A stretch of DNA of 64,000 bases, taken from Cyanomargarita calcarea GSE-NOS-MK-12-04C. GTDB lineage: Bacteria > Cyanobacteriota > Cyanobacteriia > Cyanobacteriales > Nostocaceae. Positions 55,955-64,000 of this stretch are shown piece after piece. The stretch is from NCBI GenBank assembly GCA_019359595.1, contig JAHHGZ010000042.1, positions 1 through 64,000 on the forward strand. Reading direction: 5' to 3'. Position numbers and translations under genes: made by a program. Below the pieces are notes generated by a model. That model had not been told where the DNA came from, searched no databases, and worked only from the letters and a program-made list of their open reading frames with translations. Every line of letters begins with the position of its first letter. Position 1 is the first letter of the stretch.

Positions 55955-57982
55955 TCAACTCACAGATATAGCCACACCCGCACTCTCATTAGCCATCCTA
56001 TCCACCGCACACACGGCATAGGTTCCCGGTTCCACGGTGACGAAATTCGTCCCACGAGACAATATTCGCGCTAAAGTCCAATTATCCCCAGTCTTTCTAT
56101 ATAATGTCCAAGAACGGATATCTTGATTAATCGCTGCCGCATTCCAATTAAGTCTGCGGTTGCTCACTTGCAATCCTGTGGGCGATGATGGTGGTGTTGT
56201 ATTCCGCCAAGACATTGTAGGTGCTAATGCAGGTTGGGAATAAATCGCACTTTTGAAGACTTCAGAAATGTTTTGGCGATTTTCTGCAATCGAACTCATA
56301 CTGAAGAAGATATTCCCCAAAGACAAATTTCCCGCCAAGTTACGACTAATCTTCACCTGCTTTTCTATCTCTTCATCCTTCCAAGCTTTACCGTCCAACT
56401 GTCCGATATTATTACCGGCATAAATATGTCGTTGTTTGGTGTTAACTTCTGTCCACCACTTCAACAATGCGGGGTAACTCTGCTTTGTTTGGTCAGTACG
56501 CCAGTATAATTGTGGCGCTATATAATCAATCCAAGCTTGCTCTAACCATTTCTTAGAATCCGCATACAACACTTCGTAGGCATCTAAACCAGTAATCCCA
56601 ACGGGTTGTCCGGGTCGGTAAATTCCGAAGGGACTAATACCAAATTTTACATAAGGCTTGATTGCTTTAATTCCCTGAGATAGCCGCTGCACCATTTGGT
56701 TGACGTTTTCCCTGCGCCAGTCATTTAAACTCAGTTTACCACCAGAGGATTTATAAGCTGCGTAGGTTTTATTATCGGGGAATGTTTGCCCGACTATGGG
56801 ATAAGGATAGAAATAATCATCAAGGTGAATGCCATCAATATCATAGCGACGTAAGACATCCATGATGACGTAATAGGCCCTATCTTGAACGATTTTCGCT
56901 CCTGGGTCCATCCACAGTTGGTTACCCCATTGGTAAACTACATCTGGATTAGTAATAGCGATATGGGGACGGACATTTTTTCCTTCCTTAGTAGAAGTTT
57001 TGGCACGGTAGGGGTTAAACCAAGCGTGGAGTTCGATATTCCGCTTGTGACATTCAGCGATCGCAAACTCTAATGGGTCGTAAAGTGGTTCTGGTGCTTT
57101 TCCTTGAACTCCGCTAATCCACGTACTCCAAGGTTCTAATTGTGATGCGTAGACAGCATCCCCTTCCGGTCGCACCTGCAAAATCAAAGCATTGAATTTT
57201 AACTGTTGCAAACGGGTGACAATCTCGATAAATTCCGCTTTTTGTTGTTCTACTGGCAATCCTGCTTTGGAGGGCCAATCGCTATTCCATACTGTCGCAA
57301 CCCATGCTCCTCGGAACTCCCGGCGATGATTTACCCTCACAGTTCCAGGTGCTGGTGGTGCGACTCTTGAACCGCTCGCTAACACGAGATAATCTGAGGT
57401 AATTTTAGGCACTTCACCTAAATAGACTAACGCTTGATAGATAAATGCCGTCACATCTGCACGAGTCGCTGCCAAACTGGGATTAAGTAATTTGACATTG
57501 GGGAAACTAGATATTAACCCCGCACTAGTGGCGATCGCAACTTGGTTTCTGGCATAACCGGGAATCTGGACGGAATCTTGATATATTTGTGGTAGTGTCG
57601 GCACTAAGTCGGGTTTTACCTTTTGGGCGATATCCAAACCTGTGACTAGGGAAAGTAAAACCTCTAAGCGAGAAATTCTGTTTTCCAAACGAAAAAGATT
57701 ATCGGGAAAACCGTTGATAAATCCGGTTTCGTAAGCTTTTTGAATAGCGATCGCTGCCGGATTATTTCCAGGGACATCAGGAAACGGGACATACTGCCGC
57801 TTTTTCGGAACTTTTGGAAACGCCTTGACAATGATGTTAGCAAACTCAGCACGGGTAAGTGAGTTATCAGGGCGAAAGGTTCCATTTGAACCGCTTACTA
57901 TACCACGTTGGGCTAAGGCTATGATGAAAGCACGTCCCCAGTTATTTTGAATATCAGAAAATATTGTAGGAGTTGATACCAT
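55955..57982 (-). CDS. SLH-domain, GHL10-type glycosyl hydrolase-like protein
   Basis: A 675-residue protein. Two or three SLH domains come first (FSDIQNNWGRAFIIALAQRG, then FRPDNSLTRAEFANIIVKAF), about residues 7-195. From about 220 the family-10-like glycosyl hydrolase domain starts at REFRGAWVATVWNSDWPSKA and contains YDIDGIHLDDYFYPYPI and YIAPQLYWRTDQ, with acidic residues at the strand ends. The C-terminus, from about 600, is a fibronectin-III-like strand-rich domain. SLH domains usually bind cell-wall polymers, yet no signal peptide is seen at MVSTPTIFSD, so the true start could lie upstream or export may use another route. A copy of the last 135 bases lies at 52550-52684. Confidence 0.88.
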   Translation of the reverse strand: MVSTPTIFSDIQNNWGRAFIIALAQRGIVSGSNGTFRPDNSLTRAEFANIIVKAFPKVPKKRQYVPFPDVPGNNPAAIAIQKAYETGFINGFPDNLFRLENRISRLEVLLSLVTGLDIAQKVKPDLVPTLPQIYQDSVQIPGYARNQVAIATSAGLISSFPNVKLLNPSLAATRADVTAFIYQALVYLGEVPKITSDYLVLASGSRVAPPAPGTVRVNHRREFRGAWVATVWNSDWPSKAGLPVEQQKAEFIEIVTRLQQLKFNALILQVRPEGDAVYASQLEPWSTWISGVQGKAPEPLYDPLEFAIAECHKRNIELHAWFNPYRAKTSTKEGKNVRPHIAITNPDVVYQWGNQLWMDPGAKIVQDRAYYVIMDVLRRYDIDGIHLDDYFYPYPIVGQTFPDNKTYAAYKSSGGKLSLNDWRRENVNQMVQRLSQGIKAIKPYVKFGISPFGIYRPGQPVGITGLDAYEVLYADSKKWLEQAWIDYIAPQLYWRTDQTKQSYPALLKWWTEVNTKQRHIYAGNNIGQLDGKAWKDEEIEKQVKISRNLAGNLSLGNIFFSMSSIAENRQNISEVFKSAIYSQPALAPTMSWRNTTPPSSPTGLQVSNRRLNWNAAAINQDIRSWTLYRKTGDNWTLARILSRGTNFVTVEPGTYAVCAVDRMANESAGVAISVS

Positions 57983-58228
57983 TGTCCCTCCGAACTTTCT
58001 CTAGTTTGTAAATTTCCTTTGTTATTCTAGTCACTCTATGAATTCGGTGGTGTTGAAATAATACATTTAAACGCAGAGTTTTATAACAAGTAGGGTGTCG
58101 TGTCGGCGACGTTTGAAAATATACTTACTCCCGAATCGGCATTTTGTTATTACCGCTAACTTCCAAAAAAAACTAGTTAATATTATACAAGTGTAATATG
58201 AGATTGCAGAAGAATTTGGGTGCAGGAT

Positions 58229-59752
58229 ATGAACTTATTTCAGCTTTTAGCAGGGGAAGACAATCATCCAGCTTTAGTTACACCGGATGGTGCATCAGTC
58301 ACCTATAAGCAATTGCGCGAAAATGTTGTCAGACTGGTATCCCAACTTCATAACTTTGGTTTGAAAAGGGACTCACGGATTGCCATTGCCATGACAAACG
58401 GTTCTCCAATGGCTCTAGTCTTTTTAGCAGCTTCACTATGTGGCACCGCTGCACCTCTAAATCCCAAATATAAACAAGAAGAATTTGCCTTTTATTACGA
58501 AGATACCCAGGCAAAAGCGCTGATTACTCTGTCGGAAGTACCATCTGCAGCAATTAACGCTGTTACTCCCGGCATGATGTTGATTAATGCTCAGGTGAAT
58601 GCTGACGGTACATTGAACTTTGAATTAGTCAAGAACCCCAACCCCGCAATTCGTGAGGGGGCTCATATAGATGCAGGTAATGCCAACGAATCTCCAATCG
58701 CTGATGATGTGGCGATGATTCTGCACACCAGTGGCACTACCAGTCGCCCCAAGCGTGTCCCCATCCGCCATCGCAACCTGATAGCCTCAGCTAACAATAT
58801 TATCAGTGCTTACTCCCTGTCAGCAAGTGACACCACACTATGTCTGATGCCCTTGTTCCACATTCACGGACTCGTCGGCTGTTTGCTGGCAACCTTGGCA
58901 TCTGGGGGCACGTTAGTTTGTCCTAATGGTTTTAATGCTCTAGAATTTTGGACACTAGTGGAAACCTTCAAACCCACTTGGTACTCTGCAGCACCTACCA
59001 TGCATCAGACGATTCTCGCACGGGCTAGCCGTAATGAAGAGATTGTCAAAGCTAACCCCTTTCGCTTCATTCGGTCTAGTAGCGCTTCTCTGCCTCCTAT
59101 CATCATCGAACAAATGGAGTCAACCCTGAATGCTACCGTAGTGGAATCTTATAGCATGACGGAAGCAGCACACATGATGGCGACAAACCCACTACCGCCC
59201 AAAGTACGGAAACCGGGCAGCGTCGGCTATGGCTTCGGTGTGGAAGTTGGTATTATGGACGAGAATGGCAATCTGCTACCTCAAGGAAGCTTAGGCGAAG
59301 TCGTAGTAAAAGGGCTAAATGTGATTGATGGCTATGAGAATAACCCAGAAGCTAATGCCACAGCTTTTGTCAACGGTTGGTTTCGCACAGGCGATCAAGG
59401 CAAACTAGATGATGACGGCTATCTTCGGCTAACTGGACGCTTGAAGGAATTGATTAACCGGGGTGGTGAAAAAATTTCTCCCTTGGAAGTGGATGATGTC
59501 CTGTTGCGTCATCCTGCTGTTGCCGAAGCCCTTGCCTTTGCTGTTCCTCACAAATCTTTAGGAGAAGATATTCACACCGCAGTCGTCCTTAAGGGAGAAG
59601 TTAGTGAAAAGGAACTTTTAGCTCACTGCTCAAATATGTTGGCAGATTTCAAAGTTCCCAAGCAAATTCACATTCTAGATGAATTACCTCGTGGAGCCAC
59701 TGGCAAGCTACAACGTTTAAATATGGCGAAGTTACTGCAGATTGGAAGTTAG
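58229..59752 (+). CDS. AMP-dependent acyl-CoA synthetase/ligase
   Basis: A 507-residue ANL-superfamily enzyme that activates a carboxylate with ATP and couples it to CoA. The AMP motif is ILHTSGTTSRPKRVPI; later ones are VESYSMTEAAHMM, GWFRTGDQGKLDDDGYLRLT, GRLKELINRGGEKISP, and the catalytic Lys near the end in GATGKLQRLN. The overall pattern (short N-terminus, VTPDGASVTYKQL) resembles oxalyl-CoA synthetase/AAE3-type enzymes, but the acid is not certain. ATG 58229 is chosen; a GTG at 58220 is in frame. The panE-like gene follows 53 bases downstream on the same strand. Confidence 0.88.
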   Translation: MNLFQLLAGEDNHPALVTPDGASVTYKQLRENVVRLVSQLHNFGLKRDSRIAIAMTNGSPMALVFLAASLCGTAAPLNPKYKQEEFAFYYEDTQAKALITLSEVPSAAINAVTPGMMLINAQVNADGTLNFELVKNPNPAIREGAHIDAGNANESPIADDVAMILHTSGTTSRPKRVPIRHRNLIASANNIISAYSLSASDTTLCLMPLFHIHGLVGCLLATLASGGTLVCPNGFNALEFWTLVETFKPTWYSAAPTMHQTILARASRNEEIVKANPFRFIRSSSASLPPIIIEQMESTLNATVVESYSMTEAAHMMATNPLPPKVRKPGSVGYGFGVEVGIMDENGNLLPQGSLGEVVVKGLNVIDGYENNPEANATAFVNGWFRTGDQGKLDDDGYLRLTGRLKELINRGGEKISPLEVDDVLLRHPAVAEALAFAVPHKSLGEDIHTAVVLKGEVSEKELLAHCSNMLADFKVPKQIHILDELPRGATGKLQRLNMAKLLQIGS

Positions 59753-59805
59753 GAGTTAGTAGTGAACAACCAACAACCAACAACTAACAACTAACAACTA
59801 ACAAA

Positions 59806-60783
59806 ATGAAAATTTGTATTGTGGGTGCGGGTGCTATTGGTGGATATCTGGGAGCAAAATTGGCGTTGGCTGGTGAAGATGTCACGCTAATTGCTCGTGG
59901 TTCCCATTTGGAAGCAATTCAAAAGAATGGGCTGAAGCTGGTAATAGCGGATGGTTCAAGCCAAGTTGCTACTCCAAAGTTGGCAACTAGCAACATAACT
60001 CAAGTAGAACCTCAGGATGTAGTGATTCTAGCTGTAAAGGCTACTAGTGTGGCGGCGATCGCTCCTTCTCTAATGAGTCTCTATTCCCCCAACACGATGG
60101 TTGTCACAGCCCAGAATGGCATTCCCTGGTGGTATTTTCGCAAACATGGCGGTGAGTATGAGGGTAGGCACATTCAGTCTGTTGACCCAGATGGGATTAT
60201 TGAAGCTCATATTGATGTCGATCGTGTTATTGGCTGTGTTGTTTATCCAGCAACCGAGATAATTGAACCAGGTGTCATTAAGCATATTGAAGGCGATCGC
60301 TTTAGTATTGGCGAAATCGACGGTTCTAAAACTGAACGCATCCAGTTGTTAGGGCAAACCCTGAAGCAGTCAGGATTAAAAGCACCCATACGCAATCAAA
60401 TTCGTACAGATATGTGGGTCAAGTTATGGGGAAATCTAGCATTTAATCCCATCAGCGCTTTGACTCGTGCTACTCTAGATCGCATTTGCTCTTATCCCCT
60501 CACCCGTGAACTGGCTTGGCAGATGATGAGTGAAGCACAGGCGATCGCTGAAAAGTTAGGGATTAATTTAGGTATTACCTTAGAACAACGAATTAATGGA
60601 GCAGCGAGCGTGGGTGCCCATAAGACTTCAATGTTACAGGATGTTGAAGCCGGACGGCCGACGGAGATAGATGCGATTGTCGGGGCAGTGGCGGAATTAG
60701 GAAAGCTAACTCACACCCCCACACCCCATATTGATGCTGTTTATGCTAATGTTAAATTGCTGGAGGCGAGAATTAGCAGCTAA
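59806..60783 (+). CDS. panE: Ketopantoate reductase-like oxidoreductase
   Basis: A 325-residue 2-dehydropantoate 2-reductase (ApbA/PanE), an NADPH enzyme. The Rossmann motif is MKICIVGAGAIGGYLGAKLA, with VILAVKATSV and NGIPWWYFRKHGG next. The C-terminal helical domain has the catalytic Lys region MWVKLWGNLAFNPISAL and TSMLQDVEAGRPTEIDAIVG. It would supply pantoate to PanC (46-47 kb), but it may be a paralogue with another 2-keto acid, as cyanobacteria often carry several. It probably shares a transcript with the acyl-CoA ligase upstream. Confidence 0.87.
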   Translation: MKICIVGAGAIGGYLGAKLALAGEDVTLIARGSHLEAIQKNGLKLVIADGSSQVATPKLATSNITQVEPQDVVILAVKATSVAAIAPSLMSLYSPNTMVVTAQNGIPWWYFRKHGGEYEGRHIQSVDPDGIIEAHIDVDRVIGCVVYPATEIIEPGVIKHIEGDRFSIGEIDGSKTERIQLLGQTLKQSGLKAPIRNQIRTDMWVKLWGNLAFNPISALTRATLDRICSYPLTRELAWQMMSEAQAIAEKLGINLGITLEQRINGAASVGAHKTSMLQDVEAGRPTEIDAIVGAVAELGKLTHTPTPHIDAVYANVKLLEARISS

Positions 60784-60923
60784 TTAAGTATGCTCATATT
60801 TTGCGCATTGCGTATAAACCACATATTTTGAATTTTGTTAAGTTATGAAAATTACAATAAAATCAAACCGTTATTTCTAGTCCATTTTAATCGACTTGCG
60901 CTATTAGACAGGGACTTATAGTC

Positions 60924-61102
60924 GAATGGCACTAAGTTAAGCCCTGAATTAAAATTCGGGCTTAAAGCTAAAGTTAGCGGTCATCTAACTAAAATCAGAG
61001 TTTTAACCCGTTTTAACGGGTTTAAGCTTTAAGCCCGTTCGCGCAGCGTCCCGAAGGGATAATTTATTTCAGGGCTAAAAATGTTTTATCTTAGTGCCAT
61101 TC
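60924..61102. mobile_element. MITE with TSD, nested in REP-like repeat
   Basis: Perfect 13-bp terminal inverted repeats GAATGGCACTAAG and CTTAGTGCCATTC enclose 179 bp. GACTTATAGTC is present on both sides (60913-60923 and 61103-61113). The host repeat is seen without the insertion at 22480-22530, which gives the empty site. Inner parts contain further inverted repeats (AGCCCTGAA and TTCAGGGCT). No coding sequence. Confidence 0.9.
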
Positions 61103-61155
61103 GACTTATAGTCCCTGGCTTTTGATCTAAGTCAATTATCAGCACCATATTTTGA

Positions 61156-62121
61156 TTATAAATTAATTTTCTTTGACAATATTGATTTGGGAAGCATTCC
61201 ATGAACACCTTTCTGGGGAATGTTTACCACTTGAGAGATGCGGAAATTCACAGCTAAACTACACAACACATAGGCATCTTCGGGTGATAAATTGACGAAG
61301 CGTTCTAGGAAATCGATCGTATTTTTCACAGCCATTTCTAAAGCTGCATCTAAAGTTTCACCAAACCCCATTGTGATGATATCTGTAGGTGTTTCCGCAA
61401 TGGGAACTGTGAGTTGCAAATCTTTACGAAGTTTTAGTTGAATAGTGCCGTTCATTGAAGTTTCAATGGCAGTAACATTTACCTCACCATCTCCTTGCGC
61501 TGAGTGTCCATCACCAATAGAAAATAGTGCCCCAGGGACAAAAACAGGTAAGAATAATCTCGTACCAGCTTGCAATTCCTTATTGTCGATATTACCACCA
61601 TAGCCACCAGGTGGAATTGAATTTCGGGAATTTTCTGGAGTGGCAACACCAAGGATACCAAAAAACGGTTTCAAAGGAATTTTTATCCCAGTATTTGCCG
61701 GAAATTCTGCGATGTTATTTTTCAAATCTAAGGGAATAAATCTCAGTGCTGGTTGAGTAAACACCTTGGGTAATGCTCCCCAACCTGTACGGATGGCATT
61801 GAAACCAACAGTTAAACTGGGTTCTATCGCTTCTAATCTTACTTCCAAAACATCGCCGGGTTCCGCATCCTTTACGTAAATTGGTCCTGTGAGTAAATGC
61901 GGTCCTGTGGAAATTTTCCTTTCTGGGGCTAAATTTTGGCAGATATCAAGAAATTCTGGGGTGAGAAACTCTGGTGGTGCTTTGTCGTAAACGTAGTAAC
62001 CACTATAAGTCTCCACATCAACTCTGTCGTCGGAGTTAATAGTCAGTGAAGGTTCTAGGAGATGCGAGAATCCACCGAGATGCACAGTATTTTTATTAGC
62101 TTTGAGAATATGGTGAACCAT
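61156..62121 (-). CDS. Acetamidase/formamidase family protein
   Basis: A 321-residue FmdA_AmdA-family amidohydrolase. Marks are HHILKANKNTVHLGGFSHLL at the start, VDVETYSGYYVYDKAPPEFL, LTGPIYVKDAEPGDVLEVRL, and SIGDGHSAQGDGEVNVTAIE, the conserved metal-binding His-Asp stretch. Such enzymes hydrolyse formamide, acetamide or short amides to ammonia and acid. Start at ATG 62121 (MVHHILKAN) with AAAGG upstream; the frame beyond opens with TTG. The urease accessory genes nearby on the same strand suggest a nitrogen-salvage setting, but they are not clearly one operon. Confidence 0.88.
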   Translation of the reverse strand: MVHHILKANKNTVHLGGFSHLLEPSLTINSDDRVDVETYSGYYVYDKAPPEFLTPEFLDICQNLAPERKISTGPHLLTGPIYVKDAEPGDVLEVRLEAIEPSLTVGFNAIRTGWGALPKVFTQPALRFIPLDLKNNIAEFPANTGIKIPLKPFFGILGVATPENSRNSIPPGGYGGNIDNKELQAGTRLFLPVFVPGALFSIGDGHSAQGDGEVNVTAIETSMNGTIQLKLRKDLQLTVPIAETPTDIITMGFGETLDAALEMAVKNTIDFLERFVNLSPEDAYVLCSLAVNFRISQVVNIPQKGVHGMLPKSILSKKINL

Positions 62122-62245
62122 CACCTTTATAACCAATATCCTAAATGTTCTTAGTTATACCCTAACAGAATTTTGGATTGTGAATTAGCCTTACTTGAAA
62201 GCAATTTGTAGGTTTTCGATGTCAGGCATTGGGGATGAAAATGCG

Positions 62246-62455
62246 ATGAAAAGCCGGAATTTTACAGTAATTGTCTACAAAGAAGAGGAGATGTATATTG
62301 CTGAGTGTCCAGAAGTTGGTACAGTCGATCAGGGTTATACAATCGAAGAAGCGATCGCAAACCTGAAAGAAGCAACACGACTCTATTTAGAAGAATTTCC
62401 TTTACCAGAAACATCTCCTCGGTATATAACCAGCATTGAGGTTAAGTATGCCTAG
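62246..62455 (+). CDS. hicB: HicB-like antitoxin
   Basis: A 69-residue protein with the partial RNase-H-like HicB fold: NFTVIVYKEEEMYIAECPEV, then TVDQGYTIEEAIANLKEATR. Start at ATG 62246 with GGGGATG upstream; the longer frame from 62195 is less likely. It lacks a C-terminal DNA-binding domain, as short HicB forms often do. Its stop overlaps the start of hicA by eight bases. It neutralises HicA. Confidence 0.88.
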   Translation: MKSRNFTVIVYKEEEMYIAECPEVGTVDQGYTIEEAIANLKEATRLYLEEFPLPETSPRYITSIEVKYA

Positions 62456-62648
62456 ATTGCCACGAATCTCTAGTAGAGAAGTAATTAGGGGGTTAGAACG
62501 CTTGGGGTTTGAGCAAGTTCGGCAAACTGGTAGTCATGTCGTCATGAAGAAGCAAGGGCTAAACGGTGAAATTGGATGTGTTGTTCCAGTACATCATGAG
62601 TTAAAAGTTGGTACGTTAAGTCCTGAAGAGTTCATCGAAAACCTTTGA
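62448..62648 (+). CDS. hicA: HicA mRNA interferase toxin
   Basis: A 66-residue double-stranded-RNA-binding-fold toxin. It shows REVIRGLERLGFEQVRQTGS then HVVMKKQGLNG; the catalytic His is the one after GS. The C-terminus has VPVHHELKVGTLSPEEF. Start at ATG 62448, within the end of hicB, as expected for a coupled pair. HicA cuts mRNA when free. The antitoxin-first order is the reverse of the classical hicA-hicB but common in cyanobacteria. Confidence 0.88.
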   Translation: MPRLPRISSREVIRGLERLGFEQVRQTGSHVVMKKQGLNGEIGCVVPVHHELKVGTLSPEEFIENL

Positions 62649-62695
62649 CTACTCGCTCCTTTTTGAAGCGATAATTCCTCTCTTGCTGCACGAAA

Positions 62696-63292
62696 TTAAC
62701 AAATATTTGTAGAAATAAATTCGATTGCCAAAGCCAAACCTTGCTGAGTTTTTAAGTTTGTGAAGATAAAGGGTTTCTCACCACGCATTTTCTTAGCATC
62801 TCGTTCCATAACATTTAAATCTGCACCTACATAGGGAGCCAAATCGATTTTATTTATCACCAATAAATCAGATTTAGTAATACCGGGGCCACCTTTGCGA
62901 GGAATTTTATCACCGGCAGCCACATCAATTACATATATTGTTAAATCAACTAATTCTGGACTAAAAGTTGCGGCCAAATTATCCCCACCACTTTCCAAAA
63001 AGACCAAATCCAAATCGGGGAAACGAATTTCTAGCTGTTCAATAGCAGCTAAATTCATCGAAGCATCCTCACGGATAGCAGTGTGAGGACAACCACCAGT
63101 TTCTACACCCAAAATGCGATCGCTCTCCAAGGCTTGCGATCGCACTAAAAATTGTGCATCCTCTTGAGTATAAATATCATTTGTCACCACTGCCAGCTTG
63201 TATTCCTGACGCATTGCCTTACACAAAGCATCAACCAAAGCGGTCTTCCCCGAACCCACAGGCCCTGCAACCCCGACTCGAAAAACGTTCAT
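62696..63292 (-). CDS. ureG: Urease accessory GTPase UreG
   Basis: A 198-residue SIMIBI GTPase that delivers nickel to urease. The P-loop is [20 protein letters not shown]; the conserved metal-site CPH motif is in [20 protein letters not shown]; switch regions include [19 protein letters not shown], and the guanine-specificity motif is [17 protein letters not shown]. The length is slightly under that of typical UreG. It starts directly after the ureF stop, with no gap, so they are co-translated. Confidence 0.97.
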   Translation of the reverse strand: MNVFRVGVAGPVGSGKTALVDALCKAMRQEYKLAVVTNDIYTQEDAQFLVRSQALESDRILGVETGGCPHTAIREDASMNLAAIEQLEIRFPDLDLVFLESGGDNLAATFSPELVDLTIYVIDVAAGDKIPRKGGPGITKSDLLVINKIDLAPYVGADLNVMERDAKKMRGEKPFIFTNLKTQQGLALAIEFISTNIC

Positions 63293-63967
63293 CTAGCTCC
63301 TAAACAACCTTGTATACTGGGTTTCATGTTGCATACTCGCCAACGATAAACCCCAACTGCAACAACTCATCTCATCATCCTTCAAAGTCAGAGTTTTTGC
63401 TACTGCGTCAGTGAGTAATGGTTGTAACTCTAGTAATAATAATTGTCCTGTAGTTTGTCCGAGGGGAATGAGTTTCACCCCAGCAGTAATCAAATTACTA
63501 AGCCAACTATGCAGATATCCCAGCAAAGCAGCTTGCAGATGAATTTGCCAATGGACAGCAGCAATAGCAAAAGCGATCGCATAATTGCAAGGACTACCAA
63601 CAGCATCGGCAAGCGGTATAATTTGAGGTTGGATTTTGCTAAGTAATTGGATAAGCGATCGCCCCATTTGCCAGCTAGAATGACGCAATTCTTCAGTTTC
63701 CCGAAAAGCTGATAACCACAGGTTCCAATGGCATAAGGCTGCTAAATCATTTCCGGACAAAGATTGATACGCTCGTACCAGTACTGCTGCTTCTAAACGA
63801 ATAGCCCCATATTGCAGTTCCGATTTTAACCAGCGGGAAAGACTTTCTTGATTGTGAATAATGCCTTTATCAACCAGAGTCTCCAGGCCTTCAGAATAAC
63901 TGTATGCTCCCACAGGTAAGCTTGGGCTAGCTAACTGTAAAAGACATAAAAGATTGGTATCATTCAT
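63293..63967 (-). CDS. ureF: Urease accessory protein UreF
   Basis: A 224-residue all-helical protein that forms the UreFGH complex on urease and steers UreG. The N-terminal signature is [20 protein letters not shown] followed by [15 protein letters not shown]. The C-terminal part shows RSFRS-like ends (QYTRLFRS) typical of the UreH contact. It abuts ureG downstream. Upstream (to the right, beyond 63967) ureE is expected, but only 33 bases of the window remain and no frame can be identified there. Confidence 0.95.
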   Translation of the reverse strand: MNDTNLLCLLQLASPSLPVGAYSYSEGLETLVDKGIIHNQESLSRWLKSELQYGAIRLEAAVLVRAYQSLSGNDLAALCHWNLWLSAFRETEELRHSSWQMGRSLIQLLSKIQPQIIPLADAVGSPCNYAIAFAIAAVHWQIHLQAALLGYLHSWLSNLITAGVKLIPLGQTTGQLLLLELQPLLTDAVAKTLTLKDDEMSCCSWGLSLASMQHETQYTRLFRS

Positions 63968-64000
63968 GAGTGCTGAGTCCTAATTTTGGAGTAAAGTGGA

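Overview
The window is chromosomal DNA of a filamentous-type cyanobacterium (Nostocales-like). The psbB-psbT photosystem II pair, the panC-cmk fusion, CHAT/TPR proteins, Uma2 nucleases, many GCGATCGC (HIP1) octamers, heptameric short tandem repeats (CTTCCTT, CCTAACT types) and numerous small palindromic MITE-like elements all point that way. Base composition is about 40-45% GC by eye, except for one clearly GC-rich gene near 28 kb.

Layout. 1-4 kb: the left-hand end of a type I CRISPR-Cas locus. It has a Cas6 of the Cmx6/MYXAN kind, a Cas3 that stops after its first RecA domain, a leader region with three degenerate repeat-like units on the opposite strand, and an 11-repeat array. 4-14 kb: Uma2 nucleases, a large secreted CHAT/TPR protein, a group of intact and broken toxin-antitoxin genes (HTH/PIN, BrnTA, HTH fragment), a possible orphan structured RNA and a PhoD-like phosphatase. 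14-18 kb: ribosomal protein S1 with a tandem-repeat tail, then psbT and psbB. 18-22 kb: oligopeptide-type ABC binding protein and permease separated and bounded by MITE-like palindromes. 22-27 kb: a sulfur-related set (TauE/SafE exporter, sulfite-oxidase-like enzyme, class V aminotransferase).

27-39 kb is accessory DNA: a GC-rich glutathione S-transferase that looks transferred, a subtilase with a downstream membrane protein carrying an HNH-like motif, and a pair made of a winged-helix protein and a 1653-residue SF1 helicase with an N-terminal beta-helix. The last two pairs are the best candidates for undescribed defence or conflict systems. 39-50 kb is mostly housekeeping: HAD hydrolase, 1-Cys peroxiredoxin, glycosyltransferase, PHP protein, purM, sodB, panC-cmk, rlpA, glsA.

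50-64 kb: a histidine-kinase relic, ParDE, a second CHAT/TPR protein lying between a complete SLH/glycosyl-hydrolase-like gene and a duplicated fragment of that gene's 3' end, an acyl-CoA ligase, a ketopantoate reductase, a MITE nested in a REP-like repeat with a visible target duplication, an acetamidase/formamidase, HicAB, and ureG-ureF, which run off the right edge.

All identifications come from reading motifs and gene order by eye. No database search was run.
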